64,000 nucleotides of DNA from Pseudomonadota bacterium (lineage in GTDB: Bacteria > Pseudomonadota > Gammaproteobacteria > Xanthomonadales > Xanthomonadaceae). The stretch is from positions 1-64,000 of the forward strand of contig JAFEBY010000083.1 in assembly GCA_018242465.1 (NCBI GenBank), read 5' to 3'. Of the stretch, positions 1 through 8,615 are shown one piece after another. The notes under the pieces were generated by a model. It was not told where the DNA came from. It made no database searches and saw nothing but the letters and a program-made list of their open reading frames with translations. The first letter of the stretch is position 1; each line of letters begins with the position of its first letter. The position numbers and the translations under genes were made by a program.

Positions 1-236
1 ATGACGTAATACGGGTTGGGGTTGTCGTACATCAGGCCGATCGCGTACGACTGCGCGCTGCGCAGGCTGCGCGCGGAAGGATCGGGCTGGTAGTCGAGCT
101 CGGCGATCGCGACCTGCACGCGATCGCGCGTGCGCGCCTGGACGCCGGCTTCGTTGTTGATCACGCGCGACACCGTCTTCAACGACACCTGCGCGCGTTC
201 CGCGACATCTCTGATGGTGGACCTGCGCAATGCCAC
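1..236 (-). CDS. LacI-family transcriptional regulator, partial (N-terminus only)
   Basis: The first 78 codons are present and the gene runs off the left edge. The N-terminus reads as a LacI-type helix-turn-helix: TIRDVAERAQVSLKTVSRVIN at about residues 6-26, then the hinge region and the start of the effector domain (SYAIGLMYDNPNPYYV). I start it at GTG 236, with an AAGGGG element in the preceding nagP stop region; TTG at 230 is also possible. An in-frame TAA lies just upstream. It follows nagP by 15 nt and is probably in the same transcript. Position suggests it is the GlcNAc repressor (NagR-like) acting on the LacI-type palindromes at 1618-1631 and 1799-1812; that pairing is inference. Confidence 0.88.
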   Translation of the reverse strand, partial: MALRRSTIRDVAERAQVSLKTVSRVINNEAGVQARTRDRVQVAIAELDYQPDPSARSLRSAQSYAIGLMYDNPNPYYV

Positions 237-251
237 GGACGGTTCGACCCC

Positions 252-1541
252 TTACTGACGCGAAGCAGGCATCTTCGCACGCCCGGCGTCATGGCCGCGT
301 ACACCGAAGTACAGGATGTAGAGATAGCAGGGCACCATCAACGCCATGAACACCAGTTGGAAATCGTGCGTCTGCTTCAGGTGCACGAACAGCTGCGGGA
401 TCACCGCGCCACCGGCAATCCCCATGATCAGCAGCGCCGATCCGTATTCGGTGAAACGGCCGAGGCCCTGGATGCCTAGCGGGAAGATCGCCGGCCACAT
501 CATCGCGTTGGCGAAACCGAGCGCGGCGACGAAACCCACCGAGACGTAGCCCTTGGTCAGGGAGGCGCCGATGGTCAGCAGCACGCCGAGGATGGCGGAA
601 AACGCGAGGTAGCGTTGCTGCGAAACGAAGCGTGGGATCGCGATCAGGCCGACCACATAGCCCAGCAGCATTCCGAACAACGTGAAGGACGTGAAGAATT
701 TGGTTTCGTCCAGCGGCAGGTTGAAACCGGCGCCATACGTGCCGATGGCGTCGCCGGCCATCACTTCCACGCCGACGTAGACGAAGATGCACAGCGCGCC
801 CAGCCACACGTGCGGATACTGGAACAAATTGGTGCGGCCATCGCTGCCGCTGTTGTTTACTTCTTCCGCGCGGATTTCCGGCAGCGGCGAGAACAGGATG
901 CCGACGGCGAGCAGTGCCAGCAGGCAGGCCATGATCATGTACGGACCGTGGATGCGCGCGGCGAAGGCGTCGAGCAATTGCGCCTTGGTGGCGGCGTCGG
1001 CGCTCGCGACCTGAGCCGAGAGATCGCCCATGCCATGCATCACCAATGCACCGATCGCCAGCGGTGCGAGCATGCCAGCCAGCTTGTTGCAGATGCCCAT
1101 GATCGCGATGCGCTGTGCCGCACCCTCGATCGGACCGAGGATGCTGATGTAGGGATTCGATGCGGTTTGCAGGATCGCCAGGCCCGCGCCGATGATGAAG
1201 ACGCCGGCGACCGCGCCCGCATACACGCGCTGCGTAGTGAATTGCCCGAATACCAGTGCGCCGATTGCCATCAGGAACAGGCCGAGCGCCATGCCTTTTT
1301 TCATGCCGGTGCGGCGCAGGATCAACGACGACGGCAGCGCCAGGCAGAAATAGGAGATGTAGAAGGCGCTTGGAATGAGGAAGGCCAGCGTTTCACTGAC
1401 ATCGAATGCGACTTTGGCGAACGAGATCAGTGGGCCATTGAGCCAAGTGACGAAGCCGAAAATGAAGAAGAGCGCCCCGACGATCGCGATCGAACCGGTA
1501 TTGCTGCGGGCGTTGCCAGCGGGGATGGCGGAGGTGGACAT
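252..1541 (-). CDS. nagP: NagP-like sugar permease (MFS, FucP/GluP family)
   Basis: A polytopic inner-membrane protein of 429 residues with about 12 hydrophobic segments. It resembles the FucP/GluP sugar:proton symporters, with the family-like GFVTWLNGPLISFAK stretch in the first membrane segment and a TASNPYIS motif later. Of this family, NagP imports N-acetylglucosamine. The context (sugar kinase, TonB receptor, GH20 hexosaminidase, LacI regulator) supports GlcNAc as substrate, but specificity is inferred. I chose ATG 1541 because a GGGAG box lies about 8 nt upstream and the 21 residues before it are Pro/Ser/Arg-rich and not membrane-like; the frame is open to 1604. A LacI-type operator lies about 77 nt upstream. 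Confidence 0.86.
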   Translation of the reverse strand: MSTSAIPAGNARSNTGSIAIVGALFFIFGFVTWLNGPLISFAKVAFDVSETLAFLIPSAFYISYFCLALPSSLILRRTGMKKGMALGLFLMAIGALVFGQFTTQRVYAGAVAGVFIIGAGLAILQTASNPYISILGPIEGAAQRIAIMGICNKLAGMLAPLAIGALVMHGMGDLSAQVASADAATKAQLLDAFAARIHGPYMIMACLLALLAVGILFSPLPEIRAEEVNNSGSDGRTNLFQYPHVWLGALCIFVYVGVEVMAGDAIGTYGAGFNLPLDETKFFTSFTLFGMLLGYVVGLIAIPRFVSQQRYLAFSAILGVLLTIGASLTKGYVSVGFVAALGFANAMMWPAIFPLGIQGLGRFTEYGSALLIMGIAGGAVIPQLFVHLKQTHDFQLVFMALMVPCYLYILYFGVRGHDAGRAKMPASRQ

Positions 1542-1617
1542 GCGGCGTGGACTCCCGGTGCGTCGGTCTGAGGGCGATGGTGCGGATGCGTCCGATTGAG
1601 GCACAAGACAGAAACCG

Positions 1618-1631
1618 GCGCAACGTTGTCA
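1618..1631. promoter_or_regulatory. LacI-type operator, imperfect copy (nagP side)
   Basis: GCGCAACGTTGTCA matches the perfect palindrome at 1799-1812 in 11 of 14 positions, sharing CAACGTTGTCA with the central CG typical of LacI-family operators. It lies in the nagP leader, 77 nt before the nagP ATG, where a bound repressor could block transcription. Confidence 0.6.
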
Positions 1632-1798
1632 TCCGGGAATCGGGGGCAGCGTGGTGATCCGCGTGCAAACCCCTGAAAAGCAAGCTTTCCGGGAAAGACA
1701 AAGCGGAAATCGCATGCTGCTTCGCAACATAAAAATCAAGTTAAATAGGGCTTAGATCGATCCAAATTCACCGCCGAAAAATGAATGCGTCAGTTTGT

Positions 1799-1812
1799 TG
1801 ACAACGTTGTCA
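1799..1812. promoter_or_regulatory. LacI-type operator, perfect palindrome (glk-TBDR side)
   Basis: TGACAACGTTGTCA is a perfect 14-bp inverted repeat with a central CG, the usual form of LacI-family operators. It overlaps a consensus-like -35 box TTGACA (1798-1803) reading towards the kinase gene, so binding would occlude RNA polymerase. No clear -10 follows. The likely ligand-responsive factor is the LacI protein at the left edge. Confidence 0.7.
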
Positions 1813-1857
1813 GCCAGTAGTCAATGTCGCCCCGTCACATGAGGCCGGGGGCCTTTG

Positions 1858-2871
1858 ATGCAAGGCAGTACGGGGTCCAGCGCAGAACGTTTTGTCGCCG
1901 CCGATGTCGGCGGGACCCACGCGCGCGTCGCTCTGGTGCAGACCGATGGTGACCGTGCCATCGATGTGCAGGCCTATCGCAAGTACAGCTGCGCCGAATT
2001 CCCCAGCCTGACCGCGATCCTCGCCGACTTCGTCGCCACCCAGCAGCACGACGGCACCGATCGCATGGCGATCGCCAGCGCCGGCCTGATGCTGGATGGC
2101 AGGCTGGTCAATTCCAATCTGCCGTGGCAGGTGTCGCTGGCGGAGATGCGTCGGGAACTCGGACTGCGCGACCTCCACGTCATCAATGATTTCGCCGCTG
2201 CTGCCCATGGTGCCGGACGACTGGGGGCGGGCGACCGCCGCCTGCTCACGCCGGGTGTGGACAAGGTGGTTTCGGGCCCGATGCTGGTGGTGGGTCCCGG
2301 GACTGGCCTGGGCGCGGCGGTCTGCATCGCCACCGCACATGGCGACGTGGTGCTGCCCACCGAAGCAGGCTGGCCGGCATTTGCGCCGGTGACGCCGCGC
2401 GAAATCGAAATCCTGCGCTGGATGCAACGTGGCAATCGCCACGTTGCAGTCGAGCACTTGGTGTCCGGGCCCGGGATGGCAAATCTCTATCACGCCATTT
2501 GTGCGATCGATGGCGTGGCCACGCGTTTCGCGACGCCGGCCGAAATCACCAATGGCGCACGCGCAGGCGATGCCCAGGCAGGCGACACCGTGCTGTCATT
2601 CTGCGCATTGCTCGGTAGCGCCATCGGCGATCTCGCCGCCATCACCTGCGCGGGCAGCGTGCACGTCGCTGGTGGCGTCGTGCCGCAACTGGTGGACTTC
2701 CTGCCGCACAGCGATTTCCGTGCGCGCCTCGTCGACAAGGGTGCAATGCGGCCCCTGCTCGAACGTGTGCCGGTATGGCTGATCGAAAACGAACGACTCG
2801 GCGTGCTCGGCGCGGCGAGGTGGTACCAGCAGCACCTCGGGGAGCACCCGGAAGAAACAACTATCAACTGA
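1858..2871 (+). CDS. Glucokinase-family sugar kinase, probable GlcNAc/glucose kinase
   Basis: A 337-residue protein of the Glk family (ASKHA fold), not a ROK kinase. It shows the N-terminal phosphate-binding DVGGTHAR (about residues 16-23), VINDFAAAAHG with the presumed catalytic Asp, and GPGTGLG. Glk enzymes transfer ATP phosphate to the 6-OH of glucose. Xanthomonas GlcNAc loci carry a Glk-type NagK, so GlcNAc may be the substrate here; the sequence alone does not decide. A TTG directly precedes the chosen ATG. The TonB receptor starts 15 nt downstream, so the two are probably co-transcribed and under the operator at 1799. Confidence 0.85.
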   Translation: MQGSTGSSAERFVAADVGGTHARVALVQTDGDRAIDVQAYRKYSCAEFPSLTAILADFVATQQHDGTDRMAIASAGLMLDGRLVNSNLPWQVSLAEMRRELGLRDLHVINDFAAAAHGAGRLGAGDRRLLTPGVDKVVSGPMLVVGPGTGLGAAVCIATAHGDVVLPTEAGWPAFAPVTPREIEILRWMQRGNRHVAVEHLVSGPGMANLYHAICAIDGVATRFATPAEITNGARAGDAQAGDTVLSFCALLGSAIGDLAAITCAGSVHVAGGVVPQLVDFLPHSDFRARLVDKGAMRPLLERVPVWLIENERLGVLGAARWYQQHLGEHPEETTIN

Positions 2872-2886
2872 CCGGAGAACCAAGCA

Positions 2887-5658
2887 ATGCAACTCAAGAA
2901 AACACTGTTGACGATCGGAATCGTCACCGCGCTCGGCGCCGCCGGAAACGCGATGGCCCAGGATGCGCAGACCGCCCAGCAAGCCCCGGCGAAAGCCAAA
3001 GCCGGCGATCTCGACGCGATTACCGTCACCGGCATCCGTGGTGCGAAGGAGAAGTCGCTGGACGTCAAGCGCGAGGCCAAGACGCATGTCGAGGTAGTGA
3101 CGGCCGAAGACATCGGCAAGTTGCCCGACAAGAACATCGCGGATTCACTGTCGCATATTCCGGGTGTCTCGGTGAGCTCTGCTGGCGCGAATGAAGGTGG
3201 CTTCGACGAGAACGACCGCGTCTCCATGCGGGGCACCAATCCCAGCCTGACCCAGACACTGTTCAACGGCCACAACATCGCCTCAGGTGACTGGTTCGTT
3301 CTCAACCAGGCAGGCACTGTTGGCCGCAGCGTCAGTTACACCCTGCTGCCTTCCGAACTGGTCAACCAGGTCGTGGTGCACAAGACGTCAGAGGCCAGCC
3401 TGGTCGAGGGCGGCGTGGCCGGTTCGGTGGATGTGATCACCCGCAAGCCGCTTGAGTTCGCCAAGCCCTTCACCGGCAGCGTTTCGTTGGGTGCGGTGTA
3501 TTCCGACCTGCCCAACAAAACCGAGCCTCAGTTCAGCGGATTGTTCAACTGGAAAAACAAAGCGAACAATTTCGGCATCCTGGTGCAGGCGTTCGCGGAA
3601 ACGCGCAGTTTGCGTCGCGATGGGCAGGAAATACTCGGATACGACCAGATTGCACCGGGTTCGGCGGTGGCCACCGCGCATCCTGACCTTGCCGGGGTGT
3701 GGTACCCGCACCTGATCGGTTCCGCTCTGTTCGAGCAACGGCGCAAGCGCACAGGCGGCCTGATTGATGTCCAGTTCAAGCCGACCGACAACCTCACGCT
3801 GGATCTGAATGCCTTCAGCTCGAACCAGAAGGCCAGCAACTACAACCGCAATTACATGCTGTGGGGGACGCACGTTGTCAACTTCGGCGCCGGACAATCG
3901 CCCGATCCGGGATATGTGGTGCGCAACGGCACGCTGGTCAACGCCAATTTCACTGGCCAGCCTGGGACGACCTATGGCGTGTATGACCAGATTTCGCGCC
4001 CTGATGCGCGATCGAGTTCCAGATATGTATCTCTCGATGCAAAGTGGGACGTGAGCCAGAAGCTCACGTTCAAGGGCCAGGTAGGCACGTCGAAGGGCAG
4101 TGGACAGACGCCGACGCAGGATGTGGCCGAATGGAATACCGGGATTGGCACGGGCGGCGGATACCAGCTGAACGGAGTCGGCGCCGCCGACTGGCATCTG
4201 AACGAAAGCCCGTCGAAACAGACCACCGCGCTGGGCTGGATCTTCGGTGACCAGCACGTCGACGTGCGCGACAAGGAGGATTGGGGTCAGATCGATGGCC
4301 AGTACTTCATCGATCGCGGCCCGATGTCGTCGTTGCAGTTCGGAATCCGCCAAGCCAAGCACAGCCGCTCATCGTTCGGCGTGATTGGCCAGGGACCGGG
4401 TTGCATCGATTCCAGCGGGAATGTCGTGGCGTTCGACTGGTCGCAGGCCAACTGGTGCCCGGTCGGGACGCAATCGCCAAACGATCCGGCGAACATCCCG
4501 GTGGCCAGCGGAATGTATCCGGGGAATTACGCGGCATTCGGCGGCAATTTCCCGCGCAACATCTGGTATCTCGATGCAGGTCAGTTGCGCGCCTACAACC
4601 GCTTGACCAACCGCTCAAGCAATGGGTCGCGCGAGGACTGGCCGAGCGAATTCGCACTGAACGAGAAGAGCAGTGCCGCGTATGTGCAATTGAACTTCGA
4701 GAGCGATCGCTGGAATGCCAACGTTGGCGTGCGCTTCGTCAAGACAGAGGAAAACATCCTCAACAACGTCAGTGCCGATGCGACGACGCCGGGCGCGGTC
4801 ACCGCGTCGGCTTTTGGCCCGTACCTGCCGGTCACGACCAAGCATAACTACAACAACGTGCTGCCGAGTGCGAATTTCAAGTACGACATCAGCAAGGATC
4901 TTGCGCTACGCGTCGCTGCGTCGCGCACAATGACGCGCCCGGACTATTCGGCATTGTCGGGCGCGGTGAACTTCGGTGGCGCGCAGAACCCGGGTGACGT
5001 CGGCCAAGGGAGCGGCCCCAATCCGGATCTGAAGCCAATTCAGTCGACCAACTTCGATGCGTCGCTGGAGTGGTACTTCGCGCCGCGCGCGCTGTTGGCG
5101 GGCAGTGTGTTCTACATGGACCTGAAGGATTACGTCGATTATGGCCAGGTAACGCGCCAATACATGACGTTCAACAACACGAACCCGCAAGGGTTCATGG
5201 CGAACTACATCATCACGACGCCGATCAATTCCAACGGCAAGGTCCAGGGTTACGAATTGACCTATGAACAGCCGATTGGCGCGTATTTCGGCATCAGCGC
5301 CAACTACACCTACGCAGATGGCAAGGGACCGAACAGCCATCCGCTGGTGGGCACGTCGAAGAACACCTACAACTTGGGCGGCTACTTCGAGAACGAGCAT
5401 TTCAACGCACATGTCACCTACATGTTCCGCTCGTCCTTCTATAGCGGGCTGGATCGCCAGACTGCGTTCTACCAGGACAAGACCGCGGTACTGAATGCGT
5501 CGTTGGGCTACAAGCTCAACGAACACCTGTCGTTCGCGCTGGATGGCCTCAACCTCAACCAACCGAAGCTGAAGTATTACGCGTTGAATCGCGACCAACC
5601 CCGTTCGATTTACATGAACGGACGGCAATATTATTTCAACGTGCGCTTCAATTTTTGA
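2887..5658 (+). CDS. TonB-dependent receptor (Xanthomonas-Caulobacter type), probable chito-oligosaccharide/GlcNAc uptake
   Basis: A 923-residue outer-membrane transporter. It has a signal peptide (cleavage near AMAQD, residue 25), then a TonB-box-like segment (DAITVTGIRG, about residues 43-52). The plug domain carries IGKLPDKNIADSLSHIPGVSV, typical of the Xanthomonas/Caulobacter TonB receptor subfamily. A long beta-barrel follows, ending in aromatic-rich YYFNVRFNF, as expected for BAM recognition. No carboxypeptidase-like or STN N-terminal extension is seen, so ECF/anti-sigma control is unlikely. Position between a sugar kinase and a GH20 enzyme suggests uptake of GlcNAc oligomers. It ends at a strong terminator. 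Confidence 0.92.
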   Translation: MQLKKTLLTIGIVTALGAAGNAMAQDAQTAQQAPAKAKAGDLDAITVTGIRGAKEKSLDVKREAKTHVEVVTAEDIGKLPDKNIADSLSHIPGVSVSSAGANEGGFDENDRVSMRGTNPSLTQTLFNGHNIASGDWFVLNQAGTVGRSVSYTLLPSELVNQVVVHKTSEASLVEGGVAGSVDVITRKPLEFAKPFTGSVSLGAVYSDLPNKTEPQFSGLFNWKNKANNFGILVQAFAETRSLRRDGQEILGYDQIAPGSAVATAHPDLAGVWYPHLIGSALFEQRRKRTGGLIDVQFKPTDNLTLDLNAFSSNQKASNYNRNYMLWGTHVVNFGAGQSPDPGYVVRNGTLVNANFTGQPGTTYGVYDQISRPDARSSSRYVSLDAKWDVSQKLTFKGQVGTSKGSGQTPTQDVAEWNTGIGTGGGYQLNGVGAADWHLNESPSKQTTALGWIFGDQHVDVRDKEDWGQIDGQYFIDRGPMSSLQFGIRQAKHSRSSFGVIGQGPGCIDSSGNVVAFDWSQANWCPVGTQSPNDPANIPVASGMYPGNYAAFGGNFPRNIWYLDAGQLRAYNRLTNRSSNGSREDWPSEFALNEKSSAAYVQLNFESDRWNANVGVRFVKTEENILNNVSADATTPGAVTASAFGPYLPVTTKHNYNNVLPSANFKYDISKDLALRVAASRTMTRPDYSALSGAVNFGGAQNPGDVGQGSGPNPDLKPIQSTNFDASLEWYFAPRALLAGSVFYMDLKDYVDYGQVTRQYMTFNNTNPQGFMANYIITTPINSNGKVQGYELTYEQPIGAYFGISANYTYADGKGPNSHPLVGTSKNTYNLGGYFENEHFNAHVTYMFRSSFYSGLDRQTAFYQDKTAVLNASLGYKLNEHLSFALDGLNLNQPKLKYYALNRDQPRSIYMNGRQYYFNVRFNF

Positions 5659-5700
5659 TCACGGCAGTCGTGCCATCGCGTTGCATTGATGTCCCCCACC

Positions 5701-5729
5701 ACGGGGCCCTTTCCGGGCCCCGTTTTTTT
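5701..5729 (+). terminator. Rho-independent terminator after the TonB receptor gene
   Basis: Perfect 9-bp GC-rich stem (ACGGGGCCC 5701-5709 / GGGCCCCGT 5715-5723), 5-nt loop, then a run of seven T. It separates the glk-receptor transcript from the GH20 gene 39 bp further on. Confidence 0.93.
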
Positions 5730-5767
5730 GAAGTGCGAGAATTGCCGCGCCGACCAAGGAATCCGAG

Positions 5768-8059
5768 ATGAAGCCACGCACCCTCGTCCCACTCGTCGTC
5801 GCTTTCTGCATGGGACTATTGCCCATGTCCGCAGCACGCGCGGGTGATGCCGGCATCGTCATCCCGAAGTTGTTGCCGCAGCCGGCGCACATGGTGCGGA
5901 TGCAGGGAAGTTTCGCCATCGACGGCAACACTGGCATCCATGCCGATGGCGTGGTTGCGCGCACTGCGGCGACGCAATTCGCGGCGATGCTGCCGGCATC
6001 CGGGCCGCAGCCGAAACGGGTGGCAAGCAAGACGCCAGAGGGCATCGCCTTCGCCATCGATGTGGCGCAATCGTGGCCGTCACCCGATGCCTACGCCATC
6101 GACATCGATGCGAGCGGTGTGCGCGTGCGCGCAGGCGACGGAAAGGGTCTGTATTACGGCGCGGTCACGCTGGCGCAGTTGTTGACTTCGGGCGAGAGCA
6201 CCGCGAGCGTGCGACTGCCTGCACTCCATATCGATGATGCGCCGCGTTTCGGCTGGCGCGGCTTGATGCTGGATTCGGCGCGACATTTCCAGTCGGTCGA
6301 TGACATCAAGCGCCTGCTCGATGCGATGGCGCAACTCAAGCTCGACGTTTTTCATTGGCACCTGACCGACGACCAGGGCTGGCGCTTCCCGGTGCCGGGT
6401 TGGCCGAAGCTCACCACGGTCGGCGCATGCCGCATCCCATCCGGTGATGGCGGCATCGATGCTGCGACCGGGAAGCCGGTGCCGTATTGCGGCTTCTACA
6501 GTGAGGCGCAGATTCGCGAGGTGGTGGCCTACGCCGCCGCGCGCCACATCGACGTGGTGCCGGAAGTCGATATCCCAGGCCACGCCACCGCGGCGATCGC
6601 CGCCTATCCGCAACTGGGCGTGTCTGGCCAGCCGATCGCGGTGTCCAGCGAATGGGGCGTCAACGTCAACTTGTTCAACGCCGACGAAGCGACCATGCGC
6701 TTCCTCGAGGACGTGATGGCACAGGTGGCGAAACTCTTCCCGGGTCGCTATGTCCACATTGGGGGCGACGAGGCCGTCAAGGACCAGTGGAAGGCATCCG
6801 CGAAGATGCAGGCGCGCATCCATGAACTCGGGGTCAATGGCGAGGAAGGCTTGCAGGCATGGATGATCGCGCGGCTCGAGCGTGCTCTGTCCGCCCATGG
6901 CAAGCGCGTGATCGGCTGGGATGAAATCCTCGCCGGGAAGCTGCCGCAGTCGGCGACGGTGATGAGCTGGCGCGGCACCGACGGCGCCATCGATGCCGCC
7001 AGACAGGGCCATGACGTGGTGATGGCACCGGCCAGCGATCTCTACCTCGACTACCTCCAGACCGATTCGCCGGAGGAAATTCCGGGACGGCCTACGCTGG
7101 TGACGCTGAAGCAGGTCTACGAATTCGAGCCGGTGCCGAAAGTGCTGGATGCGCAGCAGGCAACGCACATCCTCGGCGTGCAGGCCAATGTCTGGACCGA
7201 GCACATGCGCACGATTGCCCGTGTGCAACACGCGCTGTTCCCGCGGATTGAAGCGCTTGCCGAAGTGGCGTGGTCGCCGAAATCGGAACGCGATTACGCA
7301 GGATTCCTGCGGCGCTTGCCGGCGATGCTGCCGCGCTGGCGTGCGCAGGGCATCGCTTATGCGGCGACGCCGTTCCAGCCGATCGTGACGTCCGATGCGC
7401 AGGACGGCGGCGTGCAGGTGACCTTGAGCGAACCGTTGGGCTACACCTTGCGCTACACCACCGATGGCAGTGCGCCGACGGCAGCATCACCCGAGTATTA
7501 CGCGACGCTGGGGTTGCCGTTGCCAGCGGCGGTGAACGCGCAGGCCTTCTTCGATGGCAAACCGCTGGGTGCCGTGGTGGCGCGCGCGTTCACCATCACC
7601 TCGTTGCTGACCCGCAGTGACGAGGAACTGGCGACTTGCACCCGCAAACTGGTATTGCGCCTGGAAGACGATGGTCCTCGCATCGGCGATCGCGCCATCT
7701 TCAATGTCGACATCTTCGACCCGTGCTGGACTTGGAAACGCGCGCCATTGACCGGCATCGCCGAAGTGCAGGTGCGCGCTGGCCGCATTCCCTACTTCTT
7801 CCAGCTGGCGCACGATGAATCCAGCCGCGTGTTCAAGCCGGCACGGACCGCGCATGGCGAATTGGAATTGCGCGCGGGTTGCGATGGCCAGGCACTGGCG
7901 ACGGTGCCACTGCCGGCACAGCCGGATGCGGATGGGTTCATCACCCTGCATGCGCCGCTGCGGGGTATGCCGGCCAATACCGACCTGTGCATCCGCTTCA
8001 CTGGCGATACCCGCCCGGCGATGTGGGTACTCGATCGCGTGACGCTGGTCCCGCATTGA
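5768..8059 (+). CDS. Secreted beta-N-acetylhexosaminidase, GH20
   Basis: A 763-residue exo-hexosaminidase that removes terminal GlcNAc from chito-oligosaccharides, probably in the periplasm. The signal peptide ends near ARA-GDAG (about residue 26). The N-terminal GH20b-type domain is followed by the (beta/alpha)8 catalytic domain with WHLTDDQGWRF and HIGGDEA, where D334-E335 are the catalytic pair of substrate-assisted catalysis. After the barrel (about residue 535) comes a chitobiase C-terminal-like segment (YTTDGSAPTA), then about 150 further residues with Cys-containing beta-rich sequence that I do not recognise. It lies after the terminator, so it has its own promoter or depends on read-through. 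In Xanthomonas such enzymes belong to the GlcNAc utilisation system. Confidence 0.93.
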   Translation: MKPRTLVPLVVAFCMGLLPMSAARAGDAGIVIPKLLPQPAHMVRMQGSFAIDGNTGIHADGVVARTAATQFAAMLPASGPQPKRVASKTPEGIAFAIDVAQSWPSPDAYAIDIDASGVRVRAGDGKGLYYGAVTLAQLLTSGESTASVRLPALHIDDAPRFGWRGLMLDSARHFQSVDDIKRLLDAMAQLKLDVFHWHLTDDQGWRFPVPGWPKLTTVGACRIPSGDGGIDAATGKPVPYCGFYSEAQIREVVAYAAARHIDVVPEVDIPGHATAAIAAYPQLGVSGQPIAVSSEWGVNVNLFNADEATMRFLEDVMAQVAKLFPGRYVHIGGDEAVKDQWKASAKMQARIHELGVNGEEGLQAWMIARLERALSAHGKRVIGWDEILAGKLPQSATVMSWRGTDGAIDAARQGHDVVMAPASDLYLDYLQTDSPEEIPGRPTLVTLKQVYEFEPVPKVLDAQQATHILGVQANVWTEHMRTIARVQHALFPRIEALAEVAWSPKSERDYAGFLRRLPAMLPRWRAQGIAYAATPFQPIVTSDAQDGGVQVTLSEPLGYTLRYTTDGSAPTAASPEYYATLGLPLPAAVNAQAFFDGKPLGAVVARAFTITSLLTRSDEELATCTRKLVLRLEDDGPRIGDRAIFNVDIFDPCWTWKRAPLTGIAEVQVRAGRIPYFFQLAHDESSRVFKPARTAHGELELRAGCDGQALATVPLPAQPDADGFITLHAPLRGMPANTDLCIRFTGDTRPAMWVLDRVTLVPH

Positions 8060-8135
8060 CCATATCGTTTCGGCCTTGACGCCGGCTTGCATCCTGAACG
8101 ATAACCTGTCTTCTTTAAACCCTCGGACACCTCCC

Positions 8136-8615
8136 ATGCCCAAAGAACTGGTGCTGATCCGCCACGCGCACGCCGAGCCGCACGGCCCCGGACAGTCCGA
8201 CATGGACCGCGTGCTATCGGCGATTGGCCGCAAGGAAGCGACGGAGGCCGGTGTCTGGTTGAAGGCGCACGCACAACCGCCAAACCAGGTGCTGTGCTCG
8301 CCGGCGCAACGTACCCGCGAAACACTGCAGGAAATCATGACGGCGACCGGAAACTTTCCGGTCCGCGAGGAAGCGGCAATTTACGAAGCCGGCGTCGGCA
8401 CCCTGATCGGATTGATCGAAACCGCCCGCGATGCGCATGCTCTGTGGCTGGTCGGCCATAACCCGGCACTGGAACAGCTGGCGGCGTTTTTGTCGGAAGG
8501 CCGCAGCGGCGAAGCGCGCGGCATGCCCCCGGGCAGTACCGTGGTGTTGCGCCTGCCCGACGATGCCACGATCGAACCCGGCGTCGCGGAAGTCCTGGCG
8601 TTCTGGTGGCCCTGA
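8136..8615 (+). CDS. sixA: Phosphohistidine phosphatase SixA-like
   Basis: A 159-residue member of the histidine-phosphatase (RHG) superfamily. The N-terminal VLIRHAHAEP carries Arg9 and the nucleophile His10; a second conserved His lies in LVGHNPALEQL. SixA removes phosphate from histidine, for example on HPt domains or on the nitrogen PTS protein NPr in E. coli; the target here is unknown. I use ATG 8136 because the protein then begins in the usual place just before the RHG motif; the frame is open to 8076. Its end overlaps the GTG start of the next gene by 10 nt, suggesting coupling. Confidence 0.88.
   Translation: MPKELVLIRHAHAEPHGPGQSDMDRVLSAIGRKEATEAGVWLKAHAQPPNQVLCSPAQRTRETLQEIMTATGNFPVREEAAIYEAGVGTLIGLIETARDAHALWLVGHNPALEQLAAFLSEGRSGEARGMPPGSTVVLRLPDDATIEPGVAEVLAFWWP

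Larger units (their letters stand above)
1542..1857. other. Divergent nagP / glk intergenic control region
   Basis: A 316-base noncoding stretch between the divergent permease and kinase genes. It holds two copies of a LacI-type palindrome (separate entries). Between them, about 1690-1790, it is visibly more AT-rich than the surroundings, as expected of promoters. I could not identify a convincing -10 hexamer for either direction. No small gene is supported here. Confidence 0.7.

Noticed and set aside
3880..3895. Third LacI operator (CACGTTGTCAAC) inside the TonB receptor gene
   Set aside because: Only one half-site matches and it lies in coding sequence; chance similarity is the simpler explanation.
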